Assembly: GCF_018446385.1 (NCBI RefSeq)
Contig: NW_024589890.1
Location: 62,001 to 126,000, forward strand
Reading direction: 5' to 3'
DNA: 64,000 nt
From: Zingiber officinale
Lineage: Eukaryota > Streptophyta > Magnoliopsida > Zingiberales > Zingiberaceae
The position numbers were made by a program, and so were the translations under genes. Under the pieces are notes generated by a model. It saw only the letters and a program-made list of their open reading frames with translations. It was not told the DNA's origin and ran no database searches. This document shows positions 1-9,944 of this stretch, piece after piece (positions within the stretch are counted from its first letter, which is position 1; the number at the start of each line of letters is the position of its first letter).

Positions 1-230
1 TTCGGCAGAGGACGGAGGTGAAGCTGCAGGACCTGCCGCTGGTGATCGGCGCCTGCTGCGTGCTGCACAACCTGTGCGAGATGACGCGGGAGGAGATGGG
101 GGAGGAGCTGCTCGGGTTCCCGCTGGAGGACTACGATATGCTGAGCGTGAGCGGCGTCAGGTCCGCCGGCGCAGCGCAGGCGAGAGATGCAATTGCTCAC
201 AGCCTCTTCCATGGAACAGCTCCGCCGTAA
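1..230 (+). CDS. ALP1/HARBI1-like nuclease-family protein, C-terminal end
   Basis: Partial gene entering from the left edge; the reading frame starts at base 3 and ends at the TAA at 228-230. The visible 75 residues begin RQRTEVKLQDLPLVIGACCV and continue LHNLCEM, then RSAGAAQARDAIAH. This matches the C-terminal end of plant ALP1-like proteins (Arabidopsis At5g12010 type), which are domesticated PIF/Harbinger transposases with a DDE_Tnp_4 domain. The catalytic DDE part lies outside the window. Known ALP proteins have lost nuclease activity and act with chromatin complexes; whether that holds here cannot be seen. The high GC content and open frame argue for a host gene rather than a live Harbinger element. 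Confidence 0.85.
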   Translation, partial: RQRTEVKLQDLPLVIGACCVLHNLCEMTREEMGEELLGFPLEDYDMLSVSGVRSAGAAQARDAIAHSLFHGTAPP

Positions 231-1084
231 GCTCTATCTATTGAAAGTACGATCGGCAGTCGGCACGGTTTGATTTGTTTTGTAATTTACGTGCTAAATT
301 TTTTTTTGTGGGTCGAATAATTTATGTACTTTTTTTTAGCACGTATAATTCTTAATAATGCCACGGTCAATCTTTTGACTCGTCCCAGCGCCCTCATCAA
401 TTTGTCCCTAGATCAACATGGGGGAAGTTATGCTCGGTCACACCGAGTTTCGACCCCAAGACCTCATGTGACAATACCTTATGTCTTAACCATCGCACCG
501 CTCCGAAGGGACGATTGTAATGATGATTCAACCACAATTGATAATGATCCCTCTTAAAATTCATCATCTTCCTATGTTATAATTTGTGTTAGGAAGAGTA
601 GTCGGAGGCCGTTTGAAGTCTACCTCTCGGCGCCATTACAAAAAGTTGTGAACTTGATTGTAATGATGTTATTATGACTAGATTGTAATGATGATTCAGC
701 CATGATTAATTATTTATATTTTTTTAAAATCATCATTTCCTTATGTTATAGTTTAGATTAGAAAGAGTAGTCGAAGGTCGCCTGAAGGCTACCTCACTGG
801 CGACGAGCAACCTGATCACTTGTCCTTCATCGTCAGACTTTGGACAACTTCCGGCCACCCATCTTTGATCTAAACTATAACTGAGGGATGATAAATCTAA
901 GGAGATATTATAATCAATTGTGACTAGATTACCATTATGATATAACCCTAATTCCATATAATCTATCCTCTAGTTAAAATGAACAAAGAGATCGGATCTT
1001 CCAGCGCCATTAAAAAAAAAAGTTGTGAACTTGCCACTTGGCGCAAGCCCAAGTGTGATTCTGACTAAGCACGATTTTAGCAGC
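231..1084. other. Spacer with SINE and duplicated segment
   Basis: No gene seen. The stretch holds a minus-strand tRNA-derived SINE (about 380-512). It also holds an imperfect direct duplication: about 512-625 resembles about 683-800, sharing a block around GATTGTAATGATGATTCA and another around GAAGAGTAGTCG. A further piece of the same unit, 'CCAGCGCCATT...AAAGTTGTGAACTTG', recurs at about 632-655 and 999-1035. Confidence 0.5.
380..512 (-). repeat. tRNA-derived SINE, copy 1
   Basis: Read on the minus strand, a box-A-like block (GGTTAAGACATAAGG) is followed at tRNA-like spacing by a box-B-like block (GGGTCGAAACTC). A body ending in a block rich in GGGCGCTGGG follows. The same order and body recur at 3144-3342, so this is a dispersed family. 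Ends are approximate and no clean target duplication was found. Confidence 0.6.
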
Positions 1085-1110
1085 TGGGCCGTGGCCCGGC
1101 AGATGGGCCA
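1085..1110 (+). promoter_or_regulatory. GGGCC/site II-like promoter cluster of the SUVH fragment
   Basis: Three GGGCC or GGCCC cores lie within 26 bases (GGGCCGTGGCCC and then TGGGCCA), about 110-130 bases before the ATG at 1216. TGGGCC site II elements bound by TCP factors are typical of plant housekeeping promoters. The element suggests the truncated gene still carries its native promoter. Confidence 0.4.
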
Positions 1111-1215
1111 TTGGATGCTTGATATAGAAGGCTCCGCAGGCAAGCTGCTCGCTCTCCGTCGTTCGTCACTTTAAATTCTGATTAGGGGCTAGGGTTCATC
1201 GTCTCGCAACATCGG

Positions 1216-1698
1216 ATGGGAACCAAGCATACCAGCCGCGGCCCTAGGCGGCGGAGTAGCGTCTCCGCCGTACGAGACTTTCCGAAGGGATGTGGCCCGT
1301 CCGTTGATCACCCTCCTACGTCCTCCAATCCCGAGCCGTCCTCCCCGAACGACGTCCCGGAGGTGGAGGCCGTACCGCGACCTCCGGGCACCGATGAGAC
1401 GGAGGCCACTGCTTCTGGGGATCGATCGACACATGAAAGTTACGATTTTGACCGGCGGAGGAACCTCGCGTCGCCAATACGACGCTTCCCTGTTGGCTCT
1501 GGACGTGATGCTAACCCTAGTAATCCAAATGTGAAAAGGGGAAAGGATGACGTGCTCGGCGTCAACAAGCAAAGCCAGGACGGCGCACTTGAAAAGATTG
1601 TGATTGTTTCGGCTCTCATGGCTGCTCCCAACTGTCCTTGGAGAAATCCGAGCAAGGTTCGCCTGAGGAAGCCGGCACGAACCAAAGTCTCTGAATGA
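1216..1698 (+). pseudogene. SUVH5/6-like H3K9 methyltransferase, N-terminal fragment only
   Basis: An open frame of 160 codons begins at the ATG at 1216 and ends at TGA. Residues 13-28 (RRSSVSAVRDFPKGCG) match the conserved 'R-x-VSA-x-RDFPxGCG' motif of plant SUVH proteins. Residues about 133-143 (ALMAAPNCPWR) match the second SUVH N-terminal motif. The family normally continues with a RLFQ helix, an SRA methyl-DNA-binding domain, pre-SET and SET domains; none can be found between 1698 and 9000. What remains is a promoter, a 5' UTR and the disordered N-terminus, so no methyltransferase activity is expected. It could be the stump of a 3'-truncated gene or a duplicated gene fragment. The frame is undamaged, so the truncation may be recent or a short protein may still be made. 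Confidence 0.6.
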
Positions 1699-1801
1699 AC
1701 AGTCGAAGCCTTTCCACCGCTTACTTTTGGCTCAAGAATATTTTGTCTGAATAGCATAATCGTAGGATGTGAGTTATCCCTGTGCCCCTTCGCATGGTCA
1801 C

Positions 1802-2287
1802 CTCAATGCCTTGCGCTGCTCATGTAACTTGTTTCTGTTATTGTGTTACTAGAGATTGGGTAGTCTTGATTTGTTTCTTGGAGAAATTTGTGTTGTATTT
1901 TCGTACAGTCCTTGACACTTGATGCTTATTCATCTCCTTGATTGCACATACACTGGTAAAGAAAACAAGATTGATTGATTTGGGCAAAACTTTAGCTTTT
2001 CTGATCTAGTTTCTTGAACTTTTCCTCGTACATATATATATAGTCTCAATGCCTTGCGCTGCTCATGTAACTTGTTTCTGTTATTGTGTTACTAGAGATT
2101 GGGTAGTCTTGATTTATTTCTTGGAGAAATTTGTGTTGTATTTTCGAACAGTCCTTGACACTTGATGCTTATTCATCTCCTTGATTGCACATACACTGGT
2201 AAAGAAAACAAGATTGGTTGATTTGGGCAAAACTTTACTTTTCTGATCTAGTTTCTTGAACTTTTCCTCGTACATATATATATAGTT
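1802..2287. repeat. 243-bp tandem direct duplication
   Basis: The block starting CTCAATGCCTTGCGCTGCTC at 1802 is repeated from 2045 with only a few substitutions, giving a period of 243 bases. Each copy ends in a short TA run (ACATATATATATAG). High identity implies a recent duplication. It begins just downstream of the SUVH fragment and may include its former 3' flank. Confidence 0.9.
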
Positions 2288-2299
2288 TCAAAGCTCTTT

Positions 2300-2650
2300 C
2301 CCAAGTTGGAGTTTTGAAGCTTAATAGAATCACAGCATAACAACTTCTCTGGGATTTGATAAACTTATCTGCCAACTAATCATTGGACAATAAAGTGATA
2401 CAAATTTCCTTAAGTTGCTTGTTTCTCAAAAATTTAAGGTCAATATCAGCATGCTTGGTTCTTTTGTGAGACACTGAATTATATGTAATGTTGATTGTAG
2501 TTGATTATCACATACTGCCATTTCAGTTCCTGCCTTGGCAAATCATTCACCAAACCATTTCTCTCACATGTCAAGTACCACAAAACACAACATTTTGACA
2601 GGGATCACAATTGACAATTTTGGATTTTGAGAAAGTTGACAGTTGCATAT
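2300..2650 (-). mobile_element. Ty1/copia relic (RNase H end of pol)
   Basis: On the minus strand a stretch translates to a recognisable copia RNase H tail, with the block 'DNQSTINI' followed by 'SHKRTKHADID', the counterpart of the family's CDNxAAIxI...RTKHIxID motif. No LTR was identified beside it. It is a broken fossil with several breaks. Ends are approximate. Confidence 0.6.
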
Positions 2651-3143
2651 CTGTAGTCAACAATACTGCCATGGCATAGTTATGATTTGGTCCAATTTGA
2701 GCAAGAGAAGCTTAGATATGATCTCTGATACGTATATGCAGAGACAGTTGAATAATATGACTCGCATGATAAGATCGCGACCTAACATGTCTAACATGCT
2801 CAAATATGGATAGGATACATGGCTTAATTGATTTCTACAAAAGAAGCAGGATTGCACTCTTCTCCACATATACTTCAGTCTGGAGATCTTCTACACATAA
2901 TGACCATTCAACTTGAATTTGGTAATCTCTTAAATGCCCAAAAGGATTAGTACTTTGTACATAAACTAAGGGTTATTAATTTTCTTTGAGATGGTTTCTA
3001 CTTATTTATTCTGGTAAACTCTGATTGGGCACTTCTTCAGTTAGTACCTCAAAGAAATGGATACCTGACCTTAAAAGGATATGTTAGTTCACCCATGATT
3101 TTGCTATTAAGAAGCAAGTCCATTGTGGCAAAAGGCGAATACG

Positions 3144-3342
3144 CTCGCCCCCAGCGCCCCCATCAATCCGTCCCAAGGCCAACACGGAGGAGGCAAATCA
3201 CGGGCGGCTACTAGCCTTTGAAATAATGACTAGCTCATAAGGGAGGTATTTACCTCGGTTTTGCCGAGATTTGAACTTTAGACCTCATTGTGACAACACC
3301 TCATGTGCTAACCATGCTAACCACTAGACCCATCCAAGGGGG
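3144..3342 (-). repeat. tRNA-derived SINE, copy 2 (same family as copy 1)
   Basis: On the minus strand, CTAGTGGTTAGCATGG and a box A block are followed by a box B block (GTTCAAATCTC) and a body ending in GGGGGCGCTGGGGGCGAGCG. Order and body agree with the copy at 380-512. Box A is preceded by a short internal repetition of GGTTAGCA. Confidence 0.65.
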
Positions 3343-3345
3343 AAA

Positions 3346-3700
3346 AAAAAAACTGTATGGGTAAACTTTTTATATTGACTGACACCACCGCCGAAACGAC
3401 CCCTTATTAGAAACCCCGAAGGGATTTTTGGGTGAACGATACCACTTAATTGATAAGAGCCTAAGCAGGGGGTGCTCGAACCTGACACCTCAGTCAAAGG
3501 GTACAACGTCATAACCAGAGCACCCTTGGTTCGGTTGTAAAATTATATGGGTAAATTTTTTATAGTGATCGACAGCACCGCTGAAACAACCCCTTATCAG
3601 AAACTCCCGAAGGGATTTTTGGATGAACGGTACCACTTAATTGATAAGAGCCTGCTCAAAGGGTGCTCGAACTTGTCACCTCAGCCAAAGGATTTATAGG
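3346..3700 (-). repeat. Two adjacent copies of a second SINE-like family
   Basis: Two similar units lie head to tail, about 3346-3536 and 3539-3700. Both carry GAAGGGATTTTTGG, TACCACTTAATTGATAAGAG and a box-B-like GGTTCGAGCACC (minus strand). The first also has a box-A-like GCTCTGGTTATGACG upstream of box B. The second lacks this head. They look like tRNA-derived SINEs of a family distinct from the copy at 3144-3342. Confidence 0.55.
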
Positions 3701-5192
3701 ACAGGAACCTGGCCCCTTATTAAGAAGCAAGTCCATGCCACCACAGGAAGTGGATTTATAGGATAAAGAACGTTAGGAAGATCATTGACTTGCAAATGAC
3801 TGTAGCTGAAGATTTTGATGTGGATTGGTTAGTTGTCTGTGGAGGACAAACAGAGAATTGCTTCGAGGTGAGTAGGAGATTCCATGGAGGACAATAGCTT
3901 AAGTGAATTTAACCTTTATTGAGATCGGGCAAGGTTGGCATAGGCTTTGTCGAGATTTGGCACAGCATTGTCGTGGGAGGATTTAACATAGCTGGTGAAG
4001 TTGATGAAGGTCGAGGTGTAGGATAAATGGATGAAGGATGAAACAAGATCTAGCAAAATCAATGAACGACCTTAAATAGGCAAGAATCTCAATTGATGTA
4101 TTTTGTTGGGAGGACAAAGCAAGAGAGGGAAAGGACTAGATGTAAGATTTTAAAGAAGTGGATGGGAGCTGTCTTCTTCCTAGCGTTGACTTGGGGATAT
4201 GAAAGACAAATAGAGAATGAAAAGATTGATAGAAAATCTTGATCAATCTTTTGAATGGGTGGTAGTCATCTGAGCAACAAATAGCCTTTAGGTCATACTC
4301 ACCTTTGATTGCTGCATGCAGAGCATTTGTGCAATCACCTGGAATCAATTCGGAACACAGCCACCGTCGCTCCTGCGCACTCCAGAAAATGCAAAGAGAT
4401 GGTTACTCAAAGTCCACCCAATCGCAGGGAATGAAACGAAGGATGCCTCAACCCCACAAACCACAACTCGGCACATCACAAGTGCAGCTGTTTTGTTTAT
4501 CAACTAAAGAACAGATTCCCCCAATTAAATGACATAAAGAGAGTGGTGATGCAAGTATTCCTCTCTACTAGCACCTGTCTGTATTATTTAACTCGTTTTC
4601 CCGTTTCTTTTGTAGATATGGATGAACAAAGTTTCTCCTTTGAGTCATCTCCATGCTTCCTTTAATTCCAATGCGACATGCTTTTAGCCCTGTTTTGTCA
4701 TGCTCAGCGCAAAGTACTTCTATATAGCAGATGCTATCTTTTCACTTCAGATTCCATTTTCCTCACTTATTTTCTAGAGTAGTCTTTGCTTTGCTAAGGT
4801 TTGTACTTTGTATGTGTATGCATAGGCTTTTGATGCTGGCACTATCTTTATATATTTACTCTCGCATGGAAACATTCAATCAAACTGGTTATACATATCC
4901 AGTATGTGAAATCCAAACTCCCCCAAATACAAAGAAGTTTCTTTGTGATGATTTTCTTTTTATTATATTTGGATTACTTACAAAGACTAAACTTTAAGGT
5001 GAAATGTGATTGGTTGAGGGGGAGGTGTGTGCAGTGAAACTGTATGGCGTTGCAGACCAGACACAGTTAGTTAAACAGCATAGGTTGAGACTTGAGATAG
5101 AACAGGGAGAGTAGAAAAATGCTTATCGATAGAGTGCTAGTGGCCCAATTTGGTTCCATTCAAAGATGGAAACCCCTGGCTGTTTCTCCCCG

Positions 5193-5200
5193 CTATATAA
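5193..5200 (+). promoter_or_regulatory. TATA box of MIR156
   Basis: CTATATAAACC sits about 150 bases before the mature miRNA. Plant MIRNA genes are RNA polymerase II genes with strong TATA boxes. Transcription would be expected to start near 5225-5235. Confidence 0.65.
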
Positions 5201-5335
5201 ACCTCACCTTGCTGCACCTTCAACGTCAGAAAACAAAACCCCAAACTGAAAAACTTTGCAGTGCCTCCAAGTTATCGAATCGGCCTCCTCCGCGACTGAA
5301 ATGGGAGCACTCGTGGTTTGGTTAGTTCTTCGCAG

Positions 5336-5442
5336 TAGAGAGCTGACAGAAGAGAGTGAGCACCCATGGTGCTTTCTTGCATGATGAGGAGTGAGTGCTT
5401 GAAGCTGTGTGTGCTCACTTGTCTTTCTGTCAGCTTCCACTA
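5336..5442 (+). ncRNA. MIR156: MIR156 precursor hairpin
   Basis: The mature 20-nt miR156 sequence TGACAGAAGAGAGTGAGCAC is present exactly at 5344-5363. About 50 bases downstream the opposite arm reads GCTCACTTGTCTTTCTGTCA and continues GC (5413-5434). It pairs with the first arm with the small asymmetric bulge usual for miR156/miR156*. The arms extend outward as AGAGAGC and GCTTCC. miR156 guides cleavage or translational repression of SPL transcription-factor mRNAs and sets the juvenile-to-adult transition. The primary transcript probably starts near 5230; its 3' end is not visible. Open frames crossing this locus are incidental. Confidence 0.95.
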
Positions 5443-6944
5443 AGTACTGAACTTTGTTTATCATGCATGCTGCAATTCCATATATCTGCTTCTTTTTTCT
5501 TGACTACTTTTTGGGTTTTTAGTTCTTTGTTGCTGTATTCTTTCTCTGCATGGATCATGCTTCATTCATGATCTCGATGGTCTTTAGTTTTCTTATTGTT
5601 TATAAAGGTGGCCAAATATCTACTAAAGAGATTGAGATGCTCAGGTGGGTGAAGAGGATAGTGGCTGCCTTTGGACAAACAGCCCTCACGTGCAACAATA
5701 CTAGTTTATATCGAAAGTTTATGTTCATCTTTCTACTGCCATAGTGTTTGCAACTACTTTTTTTTTGACAAAGTCCTTGTTTAATGAAATTGTTTATTTG
5801 AGAGTTAGAAATTGGAGATATAGTTCTTGCATATGTTATTATCATTGTTTTACATGTTTCTTTACGTGTATTTGTTGTTGTCCTAATGAGATATTTAGTT
5901 GGTTAAAGGATAATAGATTTATTACAATGAGGTAGAGATTAATTTCGATGGACGCATGTTATATGGAAAAAAATTTTCTTACTCTTAATCACTTAGCAGT
6001 CGATTATAAATTGATTCTGTGATTTATCTATCTTTACATAATTGAGAGACGGACTATGAGAAATATTTTGGATGAGCATAATCATCTTTGCTGGTTGCTG
6101 AGAGAGTTTTAATTTTTGTGAAATTTAGTAATGTCTAGACATTAGAAAGTGTCCTCCCCTTTCAATACTTTGTGCCCTTGTGATCATAAGAAGCTACCAT
6201 CCAGTTTTCAATTTCCAAACGCAATATTATCAAAATGTAAACCTAATCAACTCTTTCTTTTTTTTTCAAAAGTAGTTGTCTATTTCTTTCAAAAAATTCT
6301 TTGTTGCTGTCTCACGAAATCTACAATTGTTTTTGTTTGACTCGTAGCCATCGAAAAAAATTCCAATCGTGCTCTTTCAAATGCATTATAACATCTTGGT
6401 GTGTATTCTATTGAATTATGGATTAATTTAATGGAAGCAATTTTGGTTCTGTTTTTTTCAACCGAAAAATAAAATACAAAATATCATAGAGAAGGAATTT
6501 GTTAGGGGTGAAAAAAATTTAGTTAAATCGATGAAATTTTAAAATTTGGTTAGGCCATTTTGATATTTTATTTTTTCCCAAAAATATTAATTTTTTTATT
6601 AATTCGGTTCGATTTTAATTTTTATTTGGTTAAGTCGGATAAATTAAAATAGAAAAAAAATTGAAAATTTTTTCATGGTTGAATCATAATTAACAAAATT
6701 TAATTTCAGTTTTAATTAAATCCATCGTTAGTAGAAAAATTTGATTAATTTAATTAATTAAATTTTTAATAAAATTAATTAATATTTTATTAGTTTAATT
6801 CATTTAATTTTTATTAAAAAATTTAATCAATTCAATTGAATAAAAAATTAATTTATTTGATTTTTAATTTATTTAATTTGATTCTATACTATTTTAACCG
6901 AATACTCGTATCTAGAATTTTTTTTAAAGTATTTTTTATGCTAA
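5443..6944. other. Spacer downstream of MIR156
   Basis: No gene recognised. The first part may be the 3' region of the primary miRNA transcript. From about 6420 the sequence becomes strongly AT-rich, with low-complexity AATTTAATTAAT-like runs. Confidence 0.4.
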
Positions 6945-8120
6945 GGGCATTTTCAATGATTAAATCTTTCAATAATTTTTTTTTTAGTTTCTAATATGCC
7001 ACATCAATGCTACATCACAAGTATAAAAAGCTTTTAAAATATCTCCAATGGTTAAACCTTTCAATGAGCTTTTTTATAATTTTCAATATGCCACGTCATG
7101 TCACATCACAAGCATAAACATCTACTATATCTCCACAGTGAAAAAACTTCCATACAATTTTTTGTGTGTGTCCTATATTATAAATCATATATTGTTATTT
7201 ATTAATTTTTAATTTAATATATCTATATTATTTTCATTTAATATTTTAATTAATTTATGATTTTAATTTTATTTATTTACAATTTTTAATTAATAAATTT
7301 ATGATTTTAGTTTAATTATAATCATTTCTATATTTTTAACTTATCTCAAATATAGTTATTTTTAAAAGAAAAAAAATCATTTTAATTATTATTAACTATT
7401 TATGAAATAAAATATTACACCAAATAATTTATTTTTAATTATTTAGAAATAATCACTTTCAAGAGAAAAAAATAAATTTAAAAACTCAAATATATTTTTA
7501 AATTAAAAATCCGAAACTTCACTTACACAATCATAAAATCTCTTTTTAATTAGATTTTTCAATTTTACAAATCTTTTACAAAATTTGCATCAGAGATTCT
7601 CGTCATTAAGTTACTTAATTTGTGGGTCCTACATTACAAATCATACATCTTTATTTTTATTTTTTCATCTAATATCTCTATATAATTTTTACTTAATATT
7701 TTATTTAATTCTCATCTTTAAATTAATTTATTTGTAATTTTTAATTAATAAATTAATAAACTTATGATTTTTAATTTAATTTAATTTGTAATTTTTATTT
7801 AATATTTAATTAACTTATGAATTTTAATTTAATTATAGTCATTTGTATTTTTTTTAACTTATCAAATATATTTATTTTCAAAAGAAAAATGTATAATTTA
7901 ACTATTAAATAAAATATTTAATGATTTTAAAAAATCAAACATACAATATTAATTTTTCAATGATTAATGGCTCCATATTCAAGAGAAAAAAACAGGTTTG
8001 AAATATCAAACTTGCTCTTAAAATAAAAATCTCAAAGCTTATGTCTCCACTCATTAGAATTTTTTTGTTGAGCTTTTTCAACTTTATAAACCTGTTAAAA
8101 TAGCTGCATTGGAGATGCTC
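6945..8120. mobile_element. Tourist-like (PIF/Harbinger) non-autonomous element, 1.18 kb
   Basis: The ends are imperfect inverted repeats: GGGCATTTTCAATG on the left and, read inward from the right, GAGCATCTCCAATG. Both ends are flanked by TAA (6942-6944 and 8121-8123), the three-base target duplication of PIF/Harbinger elements. The inside is very AT-rich with no transposase frame. A second copy of the terminal motif (ATCTCCAATGGTTAAAC) lies at about 7040, suggesting an internal duplication or nesting. Confidence 0.65.
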
Positions 8121-8782
8121 TAACATACTACCAAGAGTCGGCATAAGTTGTTTTATTAATTATTGAATTATTTATTTATCAACATGACAAATTTTTCACG
8201 TTTTAAAATATTTATAATATTTTATAAATTATTTCAATCATCCTAAATTCCTACACCATCAGCTTAAGGTCAACAATTCATGCGAGATTCAGATTGACAG
8301 ATTTGGATTGACGGATTAATGAATTTATGGATTGGAATATTAAAACTTAAACTTGATCTCATTAATATTTCGTTCGATCTGAATTTAATTTGAATCAATT
8401 CACAATCTAAATTCAATTTAATCCGATTCAAAATGACTCATTTATAAAAAATAATTTTATTTTAACTAAACTCAATCCAAATCTAATTTTATAAAAATTA
8501 TATTTATTTTAATCAACTCTATCAGACTTCAATCTAAAAATATTTATAAATAGATTATAATCAGATTATTTTAAATAGATCTGAACCCGATTTATTTATT
8601 AATAGATAAATCATATCAATTAAATTGATTCCGAACCTTATCCGATAAAATTTGATCCTAATCTAATTTTTTTTATGTTAAATTTGGATGGTGTTTTGCT
8701 GTCGAATAAAAAATTACACTCCTAGCCATCACAGCTTTTTAATATATTTTTGTTAAATACCTCATGTTTTAATACTTATTAA
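8121..8782. other. AT-rich spacer
   Basis: No gene. It is dominated by AT-rich text with repeated GATTTGGATT / AATCTAAATT-like words, probably an old unclassified repeat. Confidence 0.3.
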
Positions 8783-8999
8783 GGGTGCGTTTGATTTGTA
8801 CTATTTTTATTTTTATTTCCTAAAAAATGTGCGTTTTTTATAAAACAGAAAATGACTTTTTGTCATTCTCTGTTTTTCTAGAAAACGATAGTCAATTTTT
8901 TAAAAAACGCGCACGAAAAACGTAAATCAAACACCGTTTTTCAGAAAATACACGTTTTTCAAAAAATAAAAATGGAAAATGTACGTACCAAATGTCCCC
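8783..8999. mobile_element. Tourist-like MITE, 217 bp
   Basis: The left end GGGTGCGTTTGATTTGTAC and the inverted right end GGGGACATTTGGTACGTAC form long imperfect terminal inverted repeats. They continue inward through matching T-rich and A-rich arms. TAA flanks both ends (8780-8782 and 9000-9002). Small size, hairpin layout and no coding capacity fit a MITE. Confidence 0.75.
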
Positions 9000-9542
9000 T
9001 AAAATTCCCTAAACCTTGTTCTCTTATTAATAAATACACCTAAATCATTCATTTATTAAAAAAAAAAAAAGGAAAAAAAAAGACATACTTTGTCAGCAAA
9101 AAAACTTATTAAAAAATATTTTAAATTTCGAGGAGCAGTTTTAAAATTGCAATGTCGTTAAAACTTACCGTAGATTGGGTTCGAGCCAAGTGTACCCAAC
9201 CAGCCTAACTGGATCGGCCGTGATAATCGCTGTTTTTGGACTGGAAGTCGAAACCAACAGCCACAGGCAGACGGCAGACCAATCTCCTTTTCCTTACGTC
9301 AAAGCTGTGCTCCCCCGAATGCAATGCACTCAACGATCCATTAACAAATCGCCGCGTGCCTTACTCTTCGTGCCGCACAATAAAATCACGAATCGTAAGG
9401 CAGCTCTCGACGGACCGATGCGCGCTCGAGCCGTAAACCGTCGTTATCCTGCCCCGTTTTATTTCCTGGCGACTCGCCTCTTGTCTGTCTTTCTCTTTCT
9501 TCCTCCTCGTCTCCTCCGTTTCTCTTGCGAACGGCTCGCCCT

Positions 9543-9550
9543 TATAAAAA
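9543..9550 (+). promoter_or_regulatory. TATA box of the glycine-rich membrane protein gene
   Basis: TATAAAAA lies 196 bases before the ATG at 9739, in a region where GC content rises sharply. A start site near 9575 would give a 5' UTR of about 165 bases. Confidence 0.5.
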
Positions 9551-9719
9551 GTATCTCCCCACCGCCACCAACTATTTCCGTCGCCTTCTTCGCTTTCCTT
9601 TCCCTTTCTCTTTCCCGAATTAGCAAAAGTGAAAGGAAGGAGAGGAAGCTGTGCAATTCCCAACCCTGGGGCGGGGGAATCGTCCCTTGCCCTAATTCCC
9701 CTCCGGCTGAAGCGTGGTG

Positions 9720-9944
9720 ATGAGTTGCACCTCCGCCCATGGCCGTAGCCTCCGCGTGTTTCCTCGTGGTCCTCCTCGTTTCGTTTGGCTACCCTGCGGT
9801 CTGCTTCCCCAGGCTGGACGGTGGCGGACTGGATCGCGGGGATCGATTCTCGATCTTGAACTACGAGTCTTTGTGGCACGATTACTCTCCGCCTTCCCCG
9901 CCTCCGTCGCCTCCGGACCCGCCCTCGGCTTCCTGTGGGGATGA
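9720..9944 (+). promoter_or_regulatory. Upstream open reading frame overlapping the main start
   Basis: An ATG at 9720 opens a 74-codon frame that runs past the main ATG at 9739 in another frame and ends at 9944. Its context (GTGATGA) is weak, while the main start (CGCCCATGGCC) is strong. Leaky scanning would therefore still allow main translation, but the upstream frame could dampen it. Confidence 0.4.

Larger units (their letters stand above)
1699..5192. other. Repeat-rich spacer
   Basis: No host gene recognised. It contains the 243-bp tandem duplication, a Ty1/copia relic and two SINE families, listed separately. About 3700-5190 holds only short open frames with no recognisable motif; the last part is the probable MIR156 promoter. 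Confidence 0.5.

Noticed and set aside
1189-1757. Minus-strand and alternate-frame open frames over the SUVH fragment
   Set aside because: Only the plus frame from 1216 carries the SUVH motifs; the others are overlap artefacts.
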